NCBI GenBank assembly: GCA_963082975.1
Contig: OY720344.1
Span: 868,001-932,000 of the forward strand
Direction: 5' to 3'
DNA length: 64,000 nucleotides
Source of the DNA: Labia minor
Taxonomy: Eukaryota > Arthropoda > Insecta > Dermaptera > Spongiphoridae
Part shown: positions 62,276 to 64,000 of the stretch, piece by piece
How the letters are laid out: each line of letters begins with the position of its first letter
Numbering within the stretch: the first letter of the stretch is position 1
The notes under the pieces: generated by a model
What the model saw: only the letters and a program-made list of their open reading frames with translations
Told to the model about the DNA's origin: nothing
The model's database searches: none
Position numbers and translations under genes: made by a program

Positions 62276-63544
62276 TCAATTACTATATAATGAACAAATT
62301 GGTAAACTTTTGATAACACATAGAGAAGGCATTATTTTTTTCAAATCTTTGAAATTCAAATTCTTATCAATGTCATGTTCAATGTTTTGTTTTTCTATAA
62401 TCAGTGTATGAAGACGTAGATCATTGTTAATAGTGTTATAATTAATTTTTAACTTGGTGCCCTGAATAATTAATTGGGATAATCTTCTACATTGTAAAAT
62501 GTATGGAAGTGCCTCATTATATAAATTTGTACATCCATGCAAGGATAAAATATTTAATTTTCTTATTAAATGGATATCCTCTAGATCACTATAAATTAAA
62601 TTATGAGAGTATTCTATACGCAGATGTGTTAAATTGTCAAAATCTTTAAGTAATCTCAATGCATTTCTATGAATTTGGCAGCATAACTTTATTTTCAAGG
62701 TCGTCAAGGGTAACCTTTTTTTAAGTAAAGTTTGAACCAAATCTTCTGTAAAGCATGTAATATTCATAAGTTTTAGTTTTTTTATTTTAGCTAATGGTGC
62801 AATATCAAAATACCTCTGGAGAATTGCATTATTTCCACTATATTTAATCCCTAGGTCTTCTAAATTTTCTAATGTTGCCAACACCGTTGGCCAGTTATTA
62901 TTATTATAATGAAAAGCGATTTTTAATTTTGTTAAATTAGGTAGGTTAACAATGGAATTCAATGATTGAATGTTGTATATCCATATAGAAGGGAAATCTA
63001 ATGTTTCCAGTTTTGTCCAGTTCATAGATGAATTATTTATATTTATATCTATTGAGCTAGCACTTGGAAGGCGTAACTTTTTTAAATTTGGAAAAAACTT
63101 ATTAATTCCCCATAGAAAAATATAAATATCTTCAGATATGTATCCTTCTAAAACTAATTCTTCGACATTATTGAAAAAAAGATCATTTGTTAATATTTCT
63201 CTTTGGAGATAGTCTAGAAAATCTTTTATAATTTTTAATTTATTTAAGCAGTAAATTTTAAAACCAATTTTCTTCAACTTTGGCATCAAATAACGTCTTG
63301 CTATCTTGATTAAAAGTTCAAAATTCGTATCACTTACTTGAATTACTTCTATAAAATTATGGAATAGTGCAAAAAATTGTTCAACGTAGAAGGAATCTGA
63401 ACAGTCAAATATTTTACCAGGAAATATGCCAGATTTGACAATCTCATTGTAATATTGTTCGTCTTCACTAATTATAGTTAATTCTTTAAGAGATAAATAC
63501 TTCAGAACATATCGTAATTCAATCGTCAATTTAAATTTATCCAT
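62276..63544 (-). CDS. intronless leucine-rich-repeat protein, possibly F-box/LRR-like
   Basis: A single open frame of 422 residues opens MDKFKLTIELRYVLKYLSLK. The first 45 residues (LRYVLKYLSLKELTIISEDE) weakly recall an F-box helix pair but lack a convincing F-box. From about residue 105 the chain is a series of leucine-rich repeats of roughly 25 residues: VEELVLEGYIS, LKKLRLPSA, LETLDFPSI, LTKLKIAF, LEDLGIKYSG, IKKLKLMNIT, LTTLKIKLC, LTHLRIEYSH, LNILSLHGCTNLYNEALPYI, LSQLIIQGT. The C(T/Q)N/LxxxALxxI pattern is the cysteine-containing LRR type of F-box proteins. All other recognised genes here have several introns, so this may be a retrocopy or a member of an expanded lineage-specific family. 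The frame is intact. Its function is unknown. Confidence 0.8.
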   Translation of the reverse strand: MDKFKLTIELRYVLKYLSLKELTIISEDEQYYNEIVKSGIFPGKIFDCSDSFYVEQFFALFHNFIEVIQVSDTNFELLIKIARRYLMPKLKKIGFKIYCLNKLKIIKDFLDYLQREILTNDLFFNNVEELVLEGYISEDIYIFLWGINKFFPNLKKLRLPSASSIDININNSSMNWTKLETLDFPSIWIYNIQSLNSIVNLPNLTKLKIAFHYNNNNWPTVLATLENLEDLGIKYSGNNAILQRYFDIAPLAKIKKLKLMNITCFTEDLVQTLLKKRLPLTTLKIKLCCQIHRNALRLLKDFDNLTHLRIEYSHNLIYSDLEDIHLIRKLNILSLHGCTNLYNEALPYILQCRRLSQLIIQGTKLKINYNTINNDLRLHTLIIEKQNIEHDIDKNLNFKDLKKIMPSLCVIKSLPICSLYSN

Positions 63545-64000
63545 CAGTAAAATTAATGCTTGATTTGTATCTAGAGGTGAAATGATATATGGAATTCATG
63601 TTAAAATTTCAATCTTTTTTTATTTTTATTATAGAATATTTGGGTATACTTACTCATTAAAATAATTTATTTAGTAAAATCTTCAAGCAAGTATATCTAT
63701 ATTTATATAATATATTTGTGTTTGATTACTTTGATATGATATGATATGAGAATCTAGAAAAAGTAATTTTTTTTAAAAAATATCATTTTCGGTTCTATTC
63801 TGTTGTTTAAAAAATTGCAAAAAGAAAATTTATAGAAAAATATATATTAAAAATATAATCCATAATTGTTTTTAGAATAAAGAATGTAATTATTTGGATA
63901 TTTATTTTAAATAATATTCGTTATTAATAGAGGATTACTTACAGTTTCAAAGGCGGACGGACAACCCGTATTCACTAAAAAAAAAAAAAGATAATTTAAA
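63545..64000. other. window end, nothing recognised
   Basis: AT-rich sequence upstream of the leucine-rich-repeat gene. It should include that gene's promoter, but I see no distinctive signal. The last 60 bases are slightly GC-richer (GGCGGACGGACAACCCG) and may begin another feature outside the window. Confidence 0.4.

Noticed and set aside
1..64000. tRNA, rRNA and CRISPR
   Set aside because: I saw no conserved tRNA A/B box pair, no rRNA segment, and no regularly spaced repeat array. The simple repeats are microsatellites.

Overview
This is a very AT-rich nuclear window from an animal, almost certainly an insect. All five recognised genes are insect-like and intron-rich with GT-AG splicing. 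The clearest marker is a dicistronic stoned locus (stnA then stnB on one exon), an arrangement known from Drosophila. The extreme AT richness, TA microsatellites and degraded LINE, hAT and mariner sequences would fit a small AT-rich insect genome such as that of a parasitoid wasp, but the order is my guess and not shown by the sequence.

Layout, left to right. 478-2873 (minus) is an unrecognised secreted, low-complexity protein with four exons and a mariner remnant in its second intron. 2874-10390 is intergenic: a decayed copia gag, a long-armed foldback element, a composite repeat and a small hAT-like element with a perfect 8-bp target duplication. 10532-20755 (plus) is condensin I subunit CAP-G (NCAPG), 19 exons, one intron with a GC donor, and introns carrying a second hAT-like element and deleted copies of the composite repeat. 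24397-29341 (minus) is the Golgi Mn/Ca transporter TMEM165/GDT1, six exons, with its signal-peptide exon 3.4 kb upstream across a transposon-filled intron. 30886-36036 (plus) is the core alpha-1,6-fucosyltransferase FUT8, nine exons. It is head-to-head with TMEM165; both act in the Golgi on N-glycosylation, TMEM165 supplying Mn to Golgi glycosyltransferases, although FUT8 itself is not Mn-dependent.

36037-44000 is mostly low-complexity AT sequence with a MITE at 36531-36751 and a GC-richer island near 40660-41029 that looks like the promoter and first non-coding exon of stoned. 44094-49818 (plus) is stnA and 49841-55898 (plus) is stnB; the stnA stop and the stnB start lie 22 nt apart inside one uninterrupted exon. 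Both act in clathrin-mediated synaptic vesicle recycling: stnA through DPF motifs, stnB through NPF motifs, a stonin homology domain and a mu-homology domain.

55899-62275 holds AT-rich sequence, an inverted repeat, and mariner and LINE remnants. 62276-63544 (minus) is an intronless leucine-rich-repeat protein.

The strongest observation is that the whole 916-residue stnA reading frame, spread over nine exons, has no methionine after the initiator. This is what is expected if ribosomes must scan past it to start stnB. I found no tRNA, rRNA or CRISPR. All exon joins were made by hand from splice signals, frame and protein similarity.
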